Of a stretch of 64,000 bases of DNA, positions 54,035-62,930 are shown piece by piece. Under the pieces are notes generated by a model. That model worked only from the letters and a program-made list of their open reading frames with translations, had not been told where the DNA came from and searched no databases. Made by a program: the position numbers and the translations under genes. Each line of letters opens with the position of its first letter. Within the stretch, counting starts at the first letter, position 1. The DNA comes from Thermodesulfovibrionales bacterium. GTDB lineage: Bacteria > Nitrospirota > Thermodesulfovibrionia > Thermodesulfovibrionales > SM23-35. Location: assembly GCA_031082155.1 (NCBI GenBank), contig JAVHLL010000008.1:25049-89048 (forward strand). The letters are read 5' to 3'.

Positions 54035-54943
54035 CTAATGTTTCCCTTTTTCATTATGATGTTCTTCATGGTGTCCTTCATCTTCCTTGCTCTTTTTCGT
54101 TGCGCGGTTTATACCAAGCATCGCGAGCGGCCAGAGCACGAAAATGAACGGGACAGCAAAGAGAAAACCGGTACTGTATTCCGGATATGCAACAGTTCCA
54201 AGGTCTTTCCGGAACCCTATTTGTTCAAACGGCACTGCGGAAAGATACAGATGAGATGTGCCGCCGACTTCGTATTCTCCGTAAATATGGTCAACGTATT
54301 TATCAGGATTATCAGAAATTCTTCTCTTTCCTTCCTCAAGTATCTGTCTCCTCGATCCGGACATTAATGCACCTGTGGGACATGCTTCAACACAACCGGG
54401 GAGTTCTCCTTTTTTGAATCTTTCATAGCAGAGGTTGCATTTCTGAATCCTCGGCATCGCCTTGTTATATTCGAACTTCGGGATGTCAAAAGGACAGGAA
54501 ATCATGCACAGCCTGCAGCCGATACAGTTTGAATCCCAGGTAACATGTCCGGTCGGCCTTTTCTTCATTGCTTTGACAAGGCATGCGGCAGCACAACCAG
54601 GCTGGTTACAGTGCATGCAACGCTTCGGCACAAAAATTGTCCCCTTCTCAGTCTCATACTTTGTGATAACGGTATACTGCGTGTCGGATGTATTCCTGGG
54701 TTCCTTCAGGACATCTTCATTTTTCGATTCCGAAATATCCGGGATCGGCAACCCGTTCACCTCAGCACACGCTTTCTCACACCGGCGGCATCCGATACAC
54801 CGCGTCGTATCAACGAGAATACCATTGAATTCCTGTCCTGATAGGTCTCCCTTTGCGAAAGACCTTCCCGGCGAGAGAAGGTTCCCTGTTGTTGCCCCTG
54901 CAACTCCTGATCCAAAAATCTTAAGAAAAGTCCTTCTGTCCAT
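54035..54943 (-). CDS. hmcB: HmcB-like periplasmic ferredoxin subunit
   Basis: 302 residues. It begins with a Tat signal (DRRTFLKIFGSG). Sixteen-Cys ferredoxin motifs for four [4Fe-4S] clusters: CIGCRRCEKAC, CMHCNQPGCAAAC, CIGCRLCMISC and CNLC with GCVEAC. A C-terminal membrane helix (about 265-282) and a His/Lys-rich tail follow, as in HmcB/DsrO anchors. It links the 16-haem cytochrome to the NrfD-like subunit. Confidence 0.93.
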   Translation of the reverse strand: MDRRTFLKIFGSGVAGATTGNLLSPGRSFAKGDLSGQEFNGILVDTTRCIGCRRCEKACAEVNGLPIPDISESKNEDVLKEPRNTSDTQYTVITKYETEKGTIFVPKRCMHCNQPGCAAACLVKAMKKRPTGHVTWDSNCIGCRLCMISCPFDIPKFEYNKAMPRIQKCNLCYERFKKGELPGCVEACPTGALMSGSRRQILEEGKRRISDNPDKYVDHIYGEYEVGGTSHLYLSAVPFEQIGFRKDLGTVAYPEYSTGFLFAVPFIFVLWPLAMLGINRATKKSKEDEGHHEEHHNEKGKH

Positions 54944-54983
54944 CCTCGCTCCTCTCTATTCGTTGAACCTTTGCTAGTTCCGT

Positions 54984-56639
54984 TTACTTAGGTCTCCAAA
55001 CATTGATAATATTCGTGGTATTCTGCTTGATGACATGGTCATTCTTAATCCGGGTGATCTCTGCAGGACCTCCCGCCTTTGCTTTATGGCATTCTGAACA
55101 CTTCCTGCCCTTTTCAAGTTCCATTTTTTCATGACAGCCAAGACACTGCCGATGGTAGGCAGAAAGCAATCTCACCTTATTGAGGTTCTGTTTGTCATAT
55201 GCAGTCATATGGCAATTTTTACAATTCGGCGGGGTATCTTTCTGTGCTTCGGCATTTGCAGTGCTCTGGTGGTGACATCCTTCGCAGAGGGTCTGGATAT
55301 CCCTGTGGAAGTATGTCGCCAGCCTGCTGTCGTTGGAAACCTTGACCAGTTTATTGACAATATCCAGATGCGGGAATTTCGAAGGCTCAAATTCCTTTTC
55401 AAGCACCTTGACCTCGACCTCTTTCTTGAGTTTATCCTGGCTTATACCTGCAGTTGAGAACGGTTTCGGCAGGTTGATCTGATCTTTCTTGCCGGAATGG
55501 CAGACTGCGCAAGTCGCCTGTTTCGGCGCAATTAAATGGTGGCATCCTGCACATTCTTTCTTTGCCTTTATCTGGTTGTGGCAGCCTGTACAACTGTGTC
55601 CGGAGGAAACATCATGGTACGCATTCGCCACGTTGATATTGTTCCCCTCGGGTTTTCCAGTCAGACTGTGGCATTCCTTACAGGCCTTCAGGGTTTCATG
55701 ATGACATGATCTGCAGTTTTTGGCGTATGTCTGGTGAGACTTATGATCGAACGTAACCCCCTTCAGCCTGGAACTTTCGACATCTATATATGAGATGTTC
55801 TTCTGTTTACGGTCCGGACGGAGCACTTTTTCAAGCTCTACAATGGTTTTGTATTTTCCGGTATGACATTTCACACACTCAGTCGGACCAGTTTCCTTGT
55901 CGCCTTTTTTCTGATATTCCAGATGACAGTTGATGCACTGCTGATGGGAGGCCTTCCGTATGGTAAGCCCTTTCTCTGCTGATACCTTAGTTATGGCAGT
56001 CAATTCAGGGCCCCTCTTCGCAGTAAGGTCATGGCAATAGACGCAGGATTCTTCCGTACCTTCCTTGTAGGTCAGTTTCTTTTCTTCAAGACTGTAAATA
56101 TGATGACACTGACCGCAGTCGTCTTTGCCGATCTTCTCTTTCAATTTTTTGACGTGTTTGTCGTGATATGCAAAATCGAATTCAACAACAGGGTATTTCA
56201 TCCCGACTTTAGCCAATTGTTTTGTATGGCAGTCGTTGCAGGTTACCGGTCCTGTTTTCTTATTCTCCTGTGCACTCTTTTTATGGCATTCAATACACTG
56301 ATCGTGGAATGCGTTCATTACAGCTTTCTCGCCTTTCCCTTTTATCTTTTTGGGAAAATCGAAGAGAACTTTGTTTTTATCGTTCACAGGATGACAGGTG
56401 GTACACCCCTCCTGTTTGGAAGCCTCTTCATGTTTTTTATGGTCGAAAATCACCTGCGGACGTTCGAGTTTACCGAAAATTTCTGTATGAGCTATACTGA
56501 TTTTATTATCAGGGGATGTGATGACCGGCTTCTTGACAGCCACCGGCGTCCCTACAGAATATACCATGGTCAGGCCGAAGGCAATCAGGACGAGATAGAC
56601 AACACCTATTAGTAAGAATAATACTGTTTTTCTGCTCAT
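54984..56639 (-). CDS. hmcA: 16-haem high-molecular-weight cytochrome c (HmcA-type)
   Basis: 551 residues with exactly 16 CxxCH haem-binding motifs (CTTCH near residue 79 through CSECH near 520), the number and length (545-550) known for HmcA. The N-terminal hydrophobic segment (about 6-28) is an uncleaved anchor or signal. It is periplasmic, collecting electrons from hydrogenases or c3-type cytochromes and passing them to HmcB/HmcC. It lies between hmcF and hmcB in one operon. The motif count excludes the three-haem DsrJ. Confidence 0.95.
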   Translation of the reverse strand: MSRKTVLFLLIGVVYLVLIAFGLTMVYSVGTPVAVKKPVITSPDNKISIAHTEIFGKLERPQVIFDHKKHEEASKQEGCTTCHPVNDKNKVLFDFPKKIKGKGEKAVMNAFHDQCIECHKKSAQENKKTGPVTCNDCHTKQLAKVGMKYPVVEFDFAYHDKHVKKLKEKIGKDDCGQCHHIYSLEEKKLTYKEGTEESCVYCHDLTAKRGPELTAITKVSAEKGLTIRKASHQQCINCHLEYQKKGDKETGPTECVKCHTGKYKTIVELEKVLRPDRKQKNISYIDVESSRLKGVTFDHKSHQTYAKNCRSCHHETLKACKECHSLTGKPEGNNINVANAYHDVSSGHSCTGCHNQIKAKKECAGCHHLIAPKQATCAVCHSGKKDQINLPKPFSTAGISQDKLKKEVEVKVLEKEFEPSKFPHLDIVNKLVKVSNDSRLATYFHRDIQTLCEGCHHQSTANAEAQKDTPPNCKNCHMTAYDKQNLNKVRLLSAYHRQCLGCHEKMELEKGRKCSECHKAKAGGPAEITRIKNDHVIKQNTTNIINVWRPK

Positions 56640-56657
56640 ATCACTTTCCTTCCTCGT

Positions 56658-58019
56658 TTATTTCCCTACTTTCAGTGTTTCGGGAATATCCATCGTCTGA
56701 ACCAGTATTTCATCAAAAAACACATTCTTCACGCCAAGGTCCCAGTATTTGATGACATCCTTTATCCCGGTGCTGCAGTTATGGCACGGGGTGATTACTA
56801 CCTTTGCTCCCGTCTCCTTGATCTGTTGGGCCTTGACCCTGTTACCCCGCGCCTTGTGCGCAGCCCAGTTGGACAAACCAGCCAGCCCTCCACCCGCATT
56901 ACAGCAGAAATTATGCTCCTTGTTCGGCGTCATCTCTGTGAAATTCTCACAGGTCGCGTTTACAAAATATCTGAATTTCTCCGACGCCCCTGCCCTCCTG
57001 ATTATATTGCACGGGTCCTGAAGCGTCACCGGATCTTTTATCTTCCTCACTATTTTTATCCTGCCGCTCTTCATCAGATCGTAGTAAAACTCTCCCGTCT
57101 GCATTATTTCAAACGGCAACTCTTTGTATCCCAGCATTGGTGGTGCCACAAAACTTGTGGCAAAGCGAGGATGCCCTCACTCGGTCAAGACCATCTTCTT
57201 GATCCTTAGTCGTATCGCATTATCAAACAGCCCCCGCACTATCCGCTGCATCGTCGCAAAATCACGCAAAAACATGGGCATGTTGCTGCTGTCCCAGACG
57301 TCTTTCCCCGGAACCGTCCAGTCTATACCCGCTGCATGCATGATCTTGGCCGTACGCTCTATATGATAAATACCCGTCTTGGGCTCAGCTCCAAGAGGCA
57401 GCCACATCACCTCCGCCCCCTCTTTATCTATAGGGATCCGTAAATCCTTATACTCTGCCCCTACTTCCTCCTCCTGCCACTGCATCGTATCCAGCCAGTC
57501 ATTCTGCCCCAGCCAGACCTGATTCAATGTCGTTGCATGGGCATGGTCCTGGTCCATCTGACGCTGGGGCACTACTCCCAGAACAAAACACACCCGCCGG
57601 ACAAGCCCTATGATAAACGTTACATCCAGCCCGTATGGACAGTACATGCTGCACCGATGGCAGATGTTGCATTCCGTGAATACTATCCGCGCGCACTGCT
57701 TGATAAACTCCGCATCGACCTTCCCGTCCCTCTTCAGCATCTCCCATATCGTCATCCGCATCTTCGCGACCGGCGCATAGCTTGGGTCCCCGTCATTGGA
57801 CAGGTACCACTGGCACGCCTTCGAGCACAGTCCGCAGTGTATACACGTCTCAAGCACCGCCCTGATCCTTGCGGTCCGTGCTCCCAGTACCGCCTTGATC
57901 GTCTTTTCTATCTTTTCCGGAGTAAGCCCCTTTATCGACTCGTCAAGGCCTACATCAGGATTCACTTCCCTGACATACTCCTTGAAGTCCCTGCTTACTA
58001 TCTTCTCTTTTACCGCCAT
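56658..58019 (-). CDS. hmcF: HmcF/TmcB (HdrD/DsrK-like) iron-sulfur subunit, selenocysteine-containing
   Basis: 453 residues if the TGA at 57177-57179 is read through; HmcF is about 460. Two N-terminal [4Fe-4S] motifs (Cys 59/62/65/69 and 117/120/123/127) precede a CCG domain: DPCNIIRR, FCCNAGGG and TPCHNC after the TGA. The frame continues without shift: VLTE-U-GHPRFATSFVAPP, where relatives have Glu-Cys-Gly-His. So residue 281 is read as selenocysteine. A perfect hairpin follows 15 bases later. Cytoplasmic face of the complex, probably reducing a disulfide or ferredoxin-type acceptor. A simple nonsense mutation is the alternative, less likely given the intact downstream half. Confidence 0.82.
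57145..57161 (-). promoter_or_regulatory. SECIS-like hairpin for the hmcF UGA
   Basis: Minus strand GCCACAA-GTT-TTGTGGC: a perfect 7-bp stem with a 3-base loop whose first base is G. The loop starts 22 bases after the TGA (57177-57179). Stem length, loop size, G position and distance all fit the bacterial SECIS consensus. Confidence 0.72.
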
Positions 58020-58046
58020 GCTCAGCCTCCTTTATTTATGCACCAC

Positions 58047-58721
58047 TTACCAGTCTTTGGAATTCCACAGGGCAAATTGAGAACCCATCCATGTCCTTGT
58101 CATGAAGAAGTAGAACATATGGCCCAATCGGGTAAACGGAATTGCCATAAGCATAATCTCTCCAAAAATCATATGGAGAATGACCATCCATTTATAGGGA
58201 AGCAGCAACTCATGAAAAGCTAAAAACCCTGTAAGGAAAGGGAAAAATGAAATTGCAAGGATCAGAAAATCGGAAGACGAACTCACAAATTTAACCTCCG
58301 AGGCAAATACCCTCCTGAGGAAAAAGGCGACACAGGAGAAAATTACCAGGAGGGTCACCGCGTCTGCGAATCCTTCAGAGACTGTCCACCAAGTTATACC
58401 CCAGGATTCATGGATAAGTATGTTATGGGAAAGAAGGAATAGAGGGAGAAAGACAAGGCCGATATGGAATACAAAGGTGAGAGTGGTGATCGGCCATCTC
58501 AATCTCCAGTTTCTGCTTGCAAAGGGGATGACCCAGTGCAAAAGTGAGCGAAGAGCCGCCTTGCCGTTGATAAAGGGAAGAACCGCTTTTTCATTTCTTG
58601 CCATTATATACATCGCTCTTATCTTAAATATGCTGCCTCCAATAAATACGAAAAAAGCGATCCAGACCAGAGGGCCTCTCACTAAATTATATAAAGACGG
58701 ATCTCTTATGAAATCAAACAT
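58047..58721 (-). CDS. hmcE: HmcE/TmcC-like membrane subunit (nitrate-reductase-gamma type)
   Basis: 224 residues, the size of HmcE, with five hydrophobic helices and His residues in several (HWVIPFASRNW, FHIGLVFLPLFLLSHNIL, FHELLLPYKW) that could ligate b haems. It anchors HmcF to the membrane and carries electrons between quinone pool and HmcF. It lies 27 bp upstream of hmcF. DsrM, the Dsr homologue, is usually about 100 residues longer. Confidence 0.88.
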   Translation of the reverse strand: MFDFIRDPSLYNLVRGPLVWIAFFVFIGGSIFKIRAMYIMARNEKAVLPFINGKAALRSLLHWVIPFASRNWRLRWPITTLTFVFHIGLVFLPLFLLSHNILIHESWGITWWTVSEGFADAVTLLVIFSCVAFFLRRVFASEVKFVSSSSDFLILAISFFPFLTGFLAFHELLLPYKWMVILHMIFGEIMLMAIPFTRLGHMFYFFMTRTWMGSQFALWNSKDW

Positions 58722-58736
58722 GTCTTACTCCCTCTT

Positions 58737-59993
58737 TCATATTTCGTTTACAGGTATTACCCTGCGATAATACTTGCCATCGTCTACACATCGAATCAGG
58801 AGTTTGTTCCCGTCAGGACTGAATGCAGGGTCCCAAAGGGATTCATACCCTTTCTTCCCAATTTTTCCATTGACAACAACAAAATATTTTCCGTTTCTTT
58901 CTGCTTTTACTGCAACTTTATCACCACCAGGACTGAAAACCGGGTTCCAAGCATTCTCGAATGTCTCTGACCACGGAGAACCATCAACAGCAATAGTCCA
59001 CTGGTTCTTATGCTTCACTGCAACTGCAATCTTCTTGCTATCGGGACTAAAAACAGGGGTAGCCACTATCTGGTTGAATACCGTATTCCATGGTTTACCG
59101 TCAACTGCAATCGTCCAGTTTCCGATGGAGACAGCTACTACCGCAGCTAATTTACTGCCATCGTTGCTAAAACCCTGCCTCCACACCTGTGAAAAATTCC
59201 CCCATATCGGCTTTCCGTTTACTGCAAGTGTCCAGCCTTTCGGGGTCTGAACAGGGGCAACGAACTCAGAACTTCCCGGCCTAGCAATTGGCTCCCAGAC
59301 GACTCCAAATGTTTGCTCCCAGGGGGTTCCGTCTATCGCGATGGTATATTGCACAAGATCAGTCCTGACAACAGCAGCGACATGACTGCCATCGTGGCTA
59401 AAAACAGCTCCCCAGGTATTCAAAAAAGTATTGTCCCAGGCATTCCCATCAACTGCAACTGTCCAGTTCTTTTTCATGAAACCGACATTATCCAATTCGG
59501 CACGGCGCTTGGTTAGTACATGGGAGGCTGTCCTGGTTCCGTCCGGACTCATTGCAACATCTCTCGCATCAAAAAACGTATTCTCCCAGATGTTTCCGTT
59601 AAGACAAACAGCGCTCATCTGGTCTTTATTGATATTAACCGCAATATTCTTCCCGTCCGGACTCAGGGTGAGGTTCCAGATGTAATCAAACTTGTCCTCC
59701 CACATTTCACGGTCGATGATAACAGACCATTCATAGTCTCTCAGTGCAAGTGAAATCAACTGGCCGGCGGGATTAAATTTCAGCGAATATATCCTCTCAA
59801 AGGTTTCTTCCCATGTTTCTCCGTTTACACAGGTAGTAAATCTTCTTTCTTCGTTTCTGACTGTGGTGGCAATTTTCTCACCATCATCGCTGGGGACAAG
59901 TTCACGGACTGATGGAAATTTCTTTTTTAACTCGTTTATATCTGTGACATATTTCTCTTTCGTATCCCAATCCCAATTTCCTGAACCATTCAT
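58737..59993 (-). CDS. tmcD: TmcD-like beta-propeller protein of the electron-transfer complex
   Basis: 418 residues without a signal peptide. Eight to nine copies of a 45-residue unit with the pattern (V/I)-(D/N)-G-x-x-W-x-x-x-F...W-x-P-x-F-S-P-D-G-x-K-x-A form a beta-propeller, as in TmcD of the Tmc complex. First gene of the operon behind a good sigma-70-like promoter. Its role in Tmc is unknown; it may cap the cytoplasmic HmcF/TmcB. Confidence 0.82.
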   Translation of the reverse strand: MNGSGNWDWDTKEKYVTDINELKKKFPSVRELVPSDDGEKIATTVRNEERRFTTCVNGETWEETFERIYSLKFNPAGQLISLALRDYEWSVIIDREMWEDKFDYIWNLTLSPDGKNIAVNINKDQMSAVCLNGNIWENTFFDARDVAMSPDGTRTASHVLTKRRAELDNVGFMKKNWTVAVDGNAWDNTFLNTWGAVFSHDGSHVAAVVRTDLVQYTIAIDGTPWEQTFGVVWEPIARPGSSEFVAPVQTPKGWTLAVNGKPIWGNFSQVWRQGFSNDGSKLAAVVAVSIGNWTIAVDGKPWNTVFNQIVATPVFSPDSKKIAVAVKHKNQWTIAVDGSPWSETFENAWNPVFSPGGDKVAVKAERNGKYFVVVNGKIGKKGYESLWDPAFSPDGNKLLIRCVDDGKYYRRVIPVNEI

Positions 59994-60128
59994 AGTTTTC
60001 CCTTTTCTCTTCGAGATAATGTTGTTAAATAAATTCTGTCGTGCATTTTACAGTAAGAGCCTGAAGCTTTGAGTTCTTCAATAAAGAATGCACCTCTCTT
60101 ACTATATTTCGGTTGTATGGTTAGCAAA

Positions 60129-60156
60129 ATTATCATATGTTCTGTAAAAAAGTCAA
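60129..60156 (-). promoter_or_regulatory. sigma-70-type promoter of the hmc operon
   Basis: Minus strand: TTGACT, a 16-base spacer, then GATAAT, about 135 bp before the tmcD start. Close to the TTGACA/TATAAT consensus. Confidence 0.65.
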
Positions 60157-60404
60157 TAACTATTTTCCACAGGATTTTCCTTCAATTTCTGTTATGCACT
60201 CATATATGAACGGTATTTTTACCTATGGCAAAAAGTTGCCGTACGGCACATAGAGCATACCATTATCAACATGCCTGATGGCGAATGAAAGAATACACAG
60301 GGGCGTTCCGGATTCCACTGTATATGTTCTTTTGTACTTCTTCATTTTTTAAGGGCAAAAATCAAACTGAAGCAGAATTCCGGACCGCATGCTCCCTTGA
60401 CCCT
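60157..60404. other. intergenic region with 12-bp palindrome
   Basis: Between the hmc promoter and the MinD-like gene no frame looks coding. TGCCGTACGGCA at 60237-60248 is a perfect palindrome about 80 bp upstream of the promoter and may be an operator. Confidence 0.4.
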
Positions 60405-61256
60405 TTAATCCTTAATCTTTTCCCACAGCATTTTGATTTCCTTCACAATCTGACCATTCCCGTATTCGATCAAGGGGACACCTCTGACTATTGACCGGCT
60501 TACCTGTTCGGAAAACGGGAGGAGCGCAAGCACATCTATTCCCTTGTCTTTGGTTGTTTGTTTGATACGCTCAGTATTTGTTGTATTGAGATCAAACTTG
60601 TTGACCACAACTTTTGCGGGAATATTGAAATGGCGGGCGACCTGTGCGACCCGTTCGAGGTCGTGCATCCCGGAAAGAGTTGGTTCTGTTATAATTATTG
60701 CCAGATCGGCTCCCGTAAGCGAAGCGATAACCGGACACCCTATTCCCGGAGGCCCATCGATGAGTACATAGTCCCTCCTTTCGTCCTCTGCAATTCTTGT
60801 CGCATGCTGTCTGACAAGGGTGACCAGCTTGCCTGAATTTTCTTCCGCAACGCCCAATGCCGCATGTACCATCGGCCCATACCGGGTATCAGAAATAAAC
60901 CATTCCCCTGACCTGTTTTCTTCCATACACACTGCTGCAGAAGGACAGATATGACTGCATACCCCGCACCCTTCACAGGCGATGGGGTCTATCATAAAAT
61001 TATCGCTGATTGCATCAAAACGACAGGCCGTTACGCATTCACCGCATCCCTGGCACAGCCAGCTCTTTACCACCGCGATCTTTCCGCTCCTGAACTCATG
61101 ATGTTCTCTGATATCAGGGTGCAGGATCAGATGCAGATCTGCCGCGTCAACATCGCAGTCGGCCATAACCTTGTTTTCCGCCAATACGGCAAGAGATGCC
61201 GTGAGTATTGTTTTTCCTGTCCCTCCCTTACCGCTAATGATAGCTATCTGTTTCAT
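60405..61256 (-). CDS. MinD/Mrp-like ATPase with inserted ferredoxin domain (second copy)
   Basis: 283 residues from ATG 61256. Deviant Walker A ISGKGGTGKTILTASLA, then a 2x[4Fe-4S] ferredoxin insert (CQGCGECVTACRFDA, CEGCGVCSHICPSA; about 75-125), and the switch-like block IDGPPGIGCPVIASLTGADL. This architecture occurs in pairs next to NifX/NifB-like proteins. Probably a cytoplasmic metal- or cluster-handling ATPase; target unknown. It follows its paralogue in the same operon. Confidence 0.88.
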   Translation of the reverse strand: MKQIAIISGKGGTGKTILTASLAVLAENKVMADCDVDAADLHLILHPDIREHHEFRSGKIAVVKSWLCQGCGECVTACRFDAISDNFMIDPIACEGCGVCSHICPSAAVCMEENRSGEWFISDTRYGPMVHAALGVAEENSGKLVTLVRQHATRIAEDERRDYVLIDGPPGIGCPVIASLTGADLAIIITEPTLSGMHDLERVAQVARHFNIPAKVVVNKFDLNTTNTERIKQTTKDKGIDVLALLPFSEQVSRSIVRGVPLIEYGNGQIVKEIKMLWEKIKD

Positions 61257-61320
61257 CGTATCTTCAACCAGTGCAATTCCTGAATCCACCGCATGCCGCG
61301 TTTGCACCTCCCGGATCTCT

Positions 61321-62184
61321 TTATTTTCTGTAAACCATTTGTTGTATTTCGGATAATCGTACTATGTCATGGAATTTTTTTCTGTATTCATTTTTTTCTC
61401 TTACAAAAGGAATTCCCTGTGAATACAAGGACGCAATCTCTCTTTCAAACGGAATATGCATAAGTATGGGAATATTTTTAATACGGCAATACTCATCAAT
61501 TGACCTGTTTCCAATTGTCGAACGGTTTATGACAACTCCAAACGGTATCCGGAGTTTTTCCAGCACCTCAACGGCCAAGGTCATATCATAGAGGCCAAAA
61601 GGAGTCGGCTCGGTAACGAGAATGCAGAAATCGCTTCCCCTTACCGAGCCGATAACAGGACAAGAAGTCCCAGGGGGACTATCGATGATGACTGTCTTTT
61701 CAGGATTGGTGTATGCTTTCACCTGCCTGATCAGGGGGGGCGACATAATTTCACCGATATTGAGTTTTCCGTGAATAAACTCGATATCTCCTGAATAGCC
61801 CTGCTCAATGATACCTATCTCTCTGGGTATCTCGCTGATTGCAGACCTGGGACAGAAGAGACTGCATCCGCCACAGCCATGGCAGAGATGAGGGAATACC
61901 AAAACACTACCCCTGGCATTTTCTTTTCCCGGGAATATCGCAATCGCGTTGTAGGCGCAAATCTCGCGGCATTTTCCACAGTAGTCGCAAAGCGCCTCAT
62001 CGACCTGAGGGATTGGGATAGTAGCAATATTTTGAGAATGTATTTCGGGTTTCAGAAACAGGTGTGCATTCGGCTCCTCAACATCGCAGTCGAGAAATTG
62101 GACATTATGCAGAGATAAAGCCAGATTCACCGCAACAGTGGTCTTTCCTGTACCGCCTTTACCGCTCGCTATTGAAATAATCAT
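61321..62184 (-). CDS. MinD/Mrp-like ATPase with inserted ferredoxin domain (first copy)
   Basis: 287 residues. IASGKGGTGKTTVAVNLALSL, ferredoxin insert CDYCGKCREICAYNA and CHGCGGCSLFCPRSA, then IDSPPGTSCPVIGSVRGSD and TEPTPFGLYDMTLAV. Same build as the following gene (about 61-62% of blocks recognisable by eye, not computed), so probably a heteropair. Part of the Fur-boxed operon with the NifX-like and zinc-ribbon proteins. Confidence 0.88.
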   Translation of the reverse strand: MIISIASGKGGTGKTTVAVNLALSLHNVQFLDCDVEEPNAHLFLKPEIHSQNIATIPIPQVDEALCDYCGKCREICAYNAIAIFPGKENARGSVLVFPHLCHGCGGCSLFCPRSAISEIPREIGIIEQGYSGDIEFIHGKLNIGEIMSPPLIRQVKAYTNPEKTVIIDSPPGTSCPVIGSVRGSDFCILVTEPTPFGLYDMTLAVEVLEKLRIPFGVVINRSTIGNRSIDEYCRIKNIPILMHIPFEREIASLYSQGIPFVREKNEYRKKFHDIVRLSEIQQMVYRK

Positions 62185-62224
62185 ATTCCTTATAAAATGA
62201 TCCCGATACTTCTTTATTTTTTCT

Positions 62225-62428
62225 TTATGCCCGCATCATTTTTGCCCCGCATTTGGGGCAGTTGACTGAATAGCATGGGACTCCCTGCTGATGGCGAGTT
62301 TGCTCTCCGCAGTTCTGGCATATGCAACTGCCTCCCGCTTCTCCACTCCGTCTGTTGCCTCCCTTTCCGCTTTTGCCACCACTTCTTCCCGCGCCAGTGC
62401 CAGAACATTGCCCCTGACCTTTTGGCAT
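62225..62428 (-). CDS. small Gly-rich protein with four-Cys zinc/iron-sulfur ribbon
   Basis: 67 residues from ATG 62428. A Gly/Lys-rich first half, then CICQNCGEQTRHQQGVPCYS and CPKCGAKMMR, a knuckle pair also seen at the C-terminus of some Mrp/MinD-associated proteins. Probably binds zinc or a cluster; role unknown. It lies between nifX-like and MinD-like genes. Confidence 0.75.
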   Translation of the reverse strand: MPKGQGQCSGTGAGRSGGKSGKGGNRRSGEAGGSCICQNCGEQTRHQQGVPCYSVNCPKCGAKMMRA

Positions 62429-62441
62429 CTCAATCACCTCC

Positions 62442-62810
62442 CTATCTTCCATGCGCCATCATGGCGCCGGTCGTGGGTCCTTGTATTGCTTTCAATTCCC
62501 CTTTTTTGTATTGTTCTATAGCTTGCCTGATGTTGCCGGATGTCCCTTTCATTACAGAAATCCCTGCGGCACGAAGTGCCTGAAAGGCATTAGGTCCCAC
62601 ATTTCCTGTAACTACCGCGGTCACCTGCCTGTCTGCCATTACCTGCCCGGACTGGATACCTGCGCCCCCACTCGCATTAATATTCGGATTCCTGACCGGC
62701 TCGAACTCCATGGTATCAGTGTCAACTATAAGAAAGTACTGGCATCTCCCAAACCTGGGATCAACCTGTGCATCCAATGTGTTCCCCTGTGAACTTATGC
62801 AGATTTTCAT
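62442..62810 (-). CDS. NifX/NifB-like dinitrogenase iron-molybdenum cofactor domain protein
   Basis: 122 residues. MKICISSQGNTLDAQVDPRFGRCQYFLIVD and GGAGIQSGQVMADRQVTAVVTGNVGPNAFQAL hold, in shorter blocks, the NifX-type cofactor-binding fold. Stand-alone homologues occur far from nitrogenase genes, often with MinD/ferredoxin ATPases as here. GAGAGGG precedes the ATG. A near-consensus Fur box lies 84 bp upstream, so iron control is likely. Confidence 0.9.
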   Translation of the reverse strand: MKICISSQGNTLDAQVDPRFGRCQYFLIVDTDTMEFEPVRNPNINASGGAGIQSGQVMADRQVTAVVTGNVGPNAFQALRAAGISVMKGTSGNIRQAIEQYKKGELKAIQGPTTGAMMAHGR

Positions 62811-62893
62811 AGTATTCCCTCTCTTCGGTCCTACTCACCGAGGGCCTGATTTGTCTCCAAATGGCATTGTCATGCACCTGCTTTCTTTATCAT

Positions 62894-62912
62894 GTTAATG
62901 ATAATCATTATC
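62894..62912. promoter_or_regulatory. Fur box upstream of the NifX/MinD operon
   Basis: GTTAATGATAATCATTATC matches the 19-bp E. coli Fur consensus at 18 positions. It lies between the end of fur and the start of the NifX-like gene. Confidence 0.8.
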
Positions 62913-62930
62913 AATAAAAAGTAAATTTTT

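Noticed and set aside
52599..58721. Annotation of the operon as DsrMKJOP
   Set aside because: The cytochrome has 16 haem motifs rather than 3, the HmcE-like subunit is 224 rather than about 330 residues, the HmcF-like subunit is about 453 rather than 540, and a 41-residue HmcD-like gene follows; these fit Hmc/Tmc better.
60235..60260. Sigma-54 promoter near the hmc operon
   Set aside because: The GG and GC elements are 9 rather than 10 bases apart and other consensus bases are missing.
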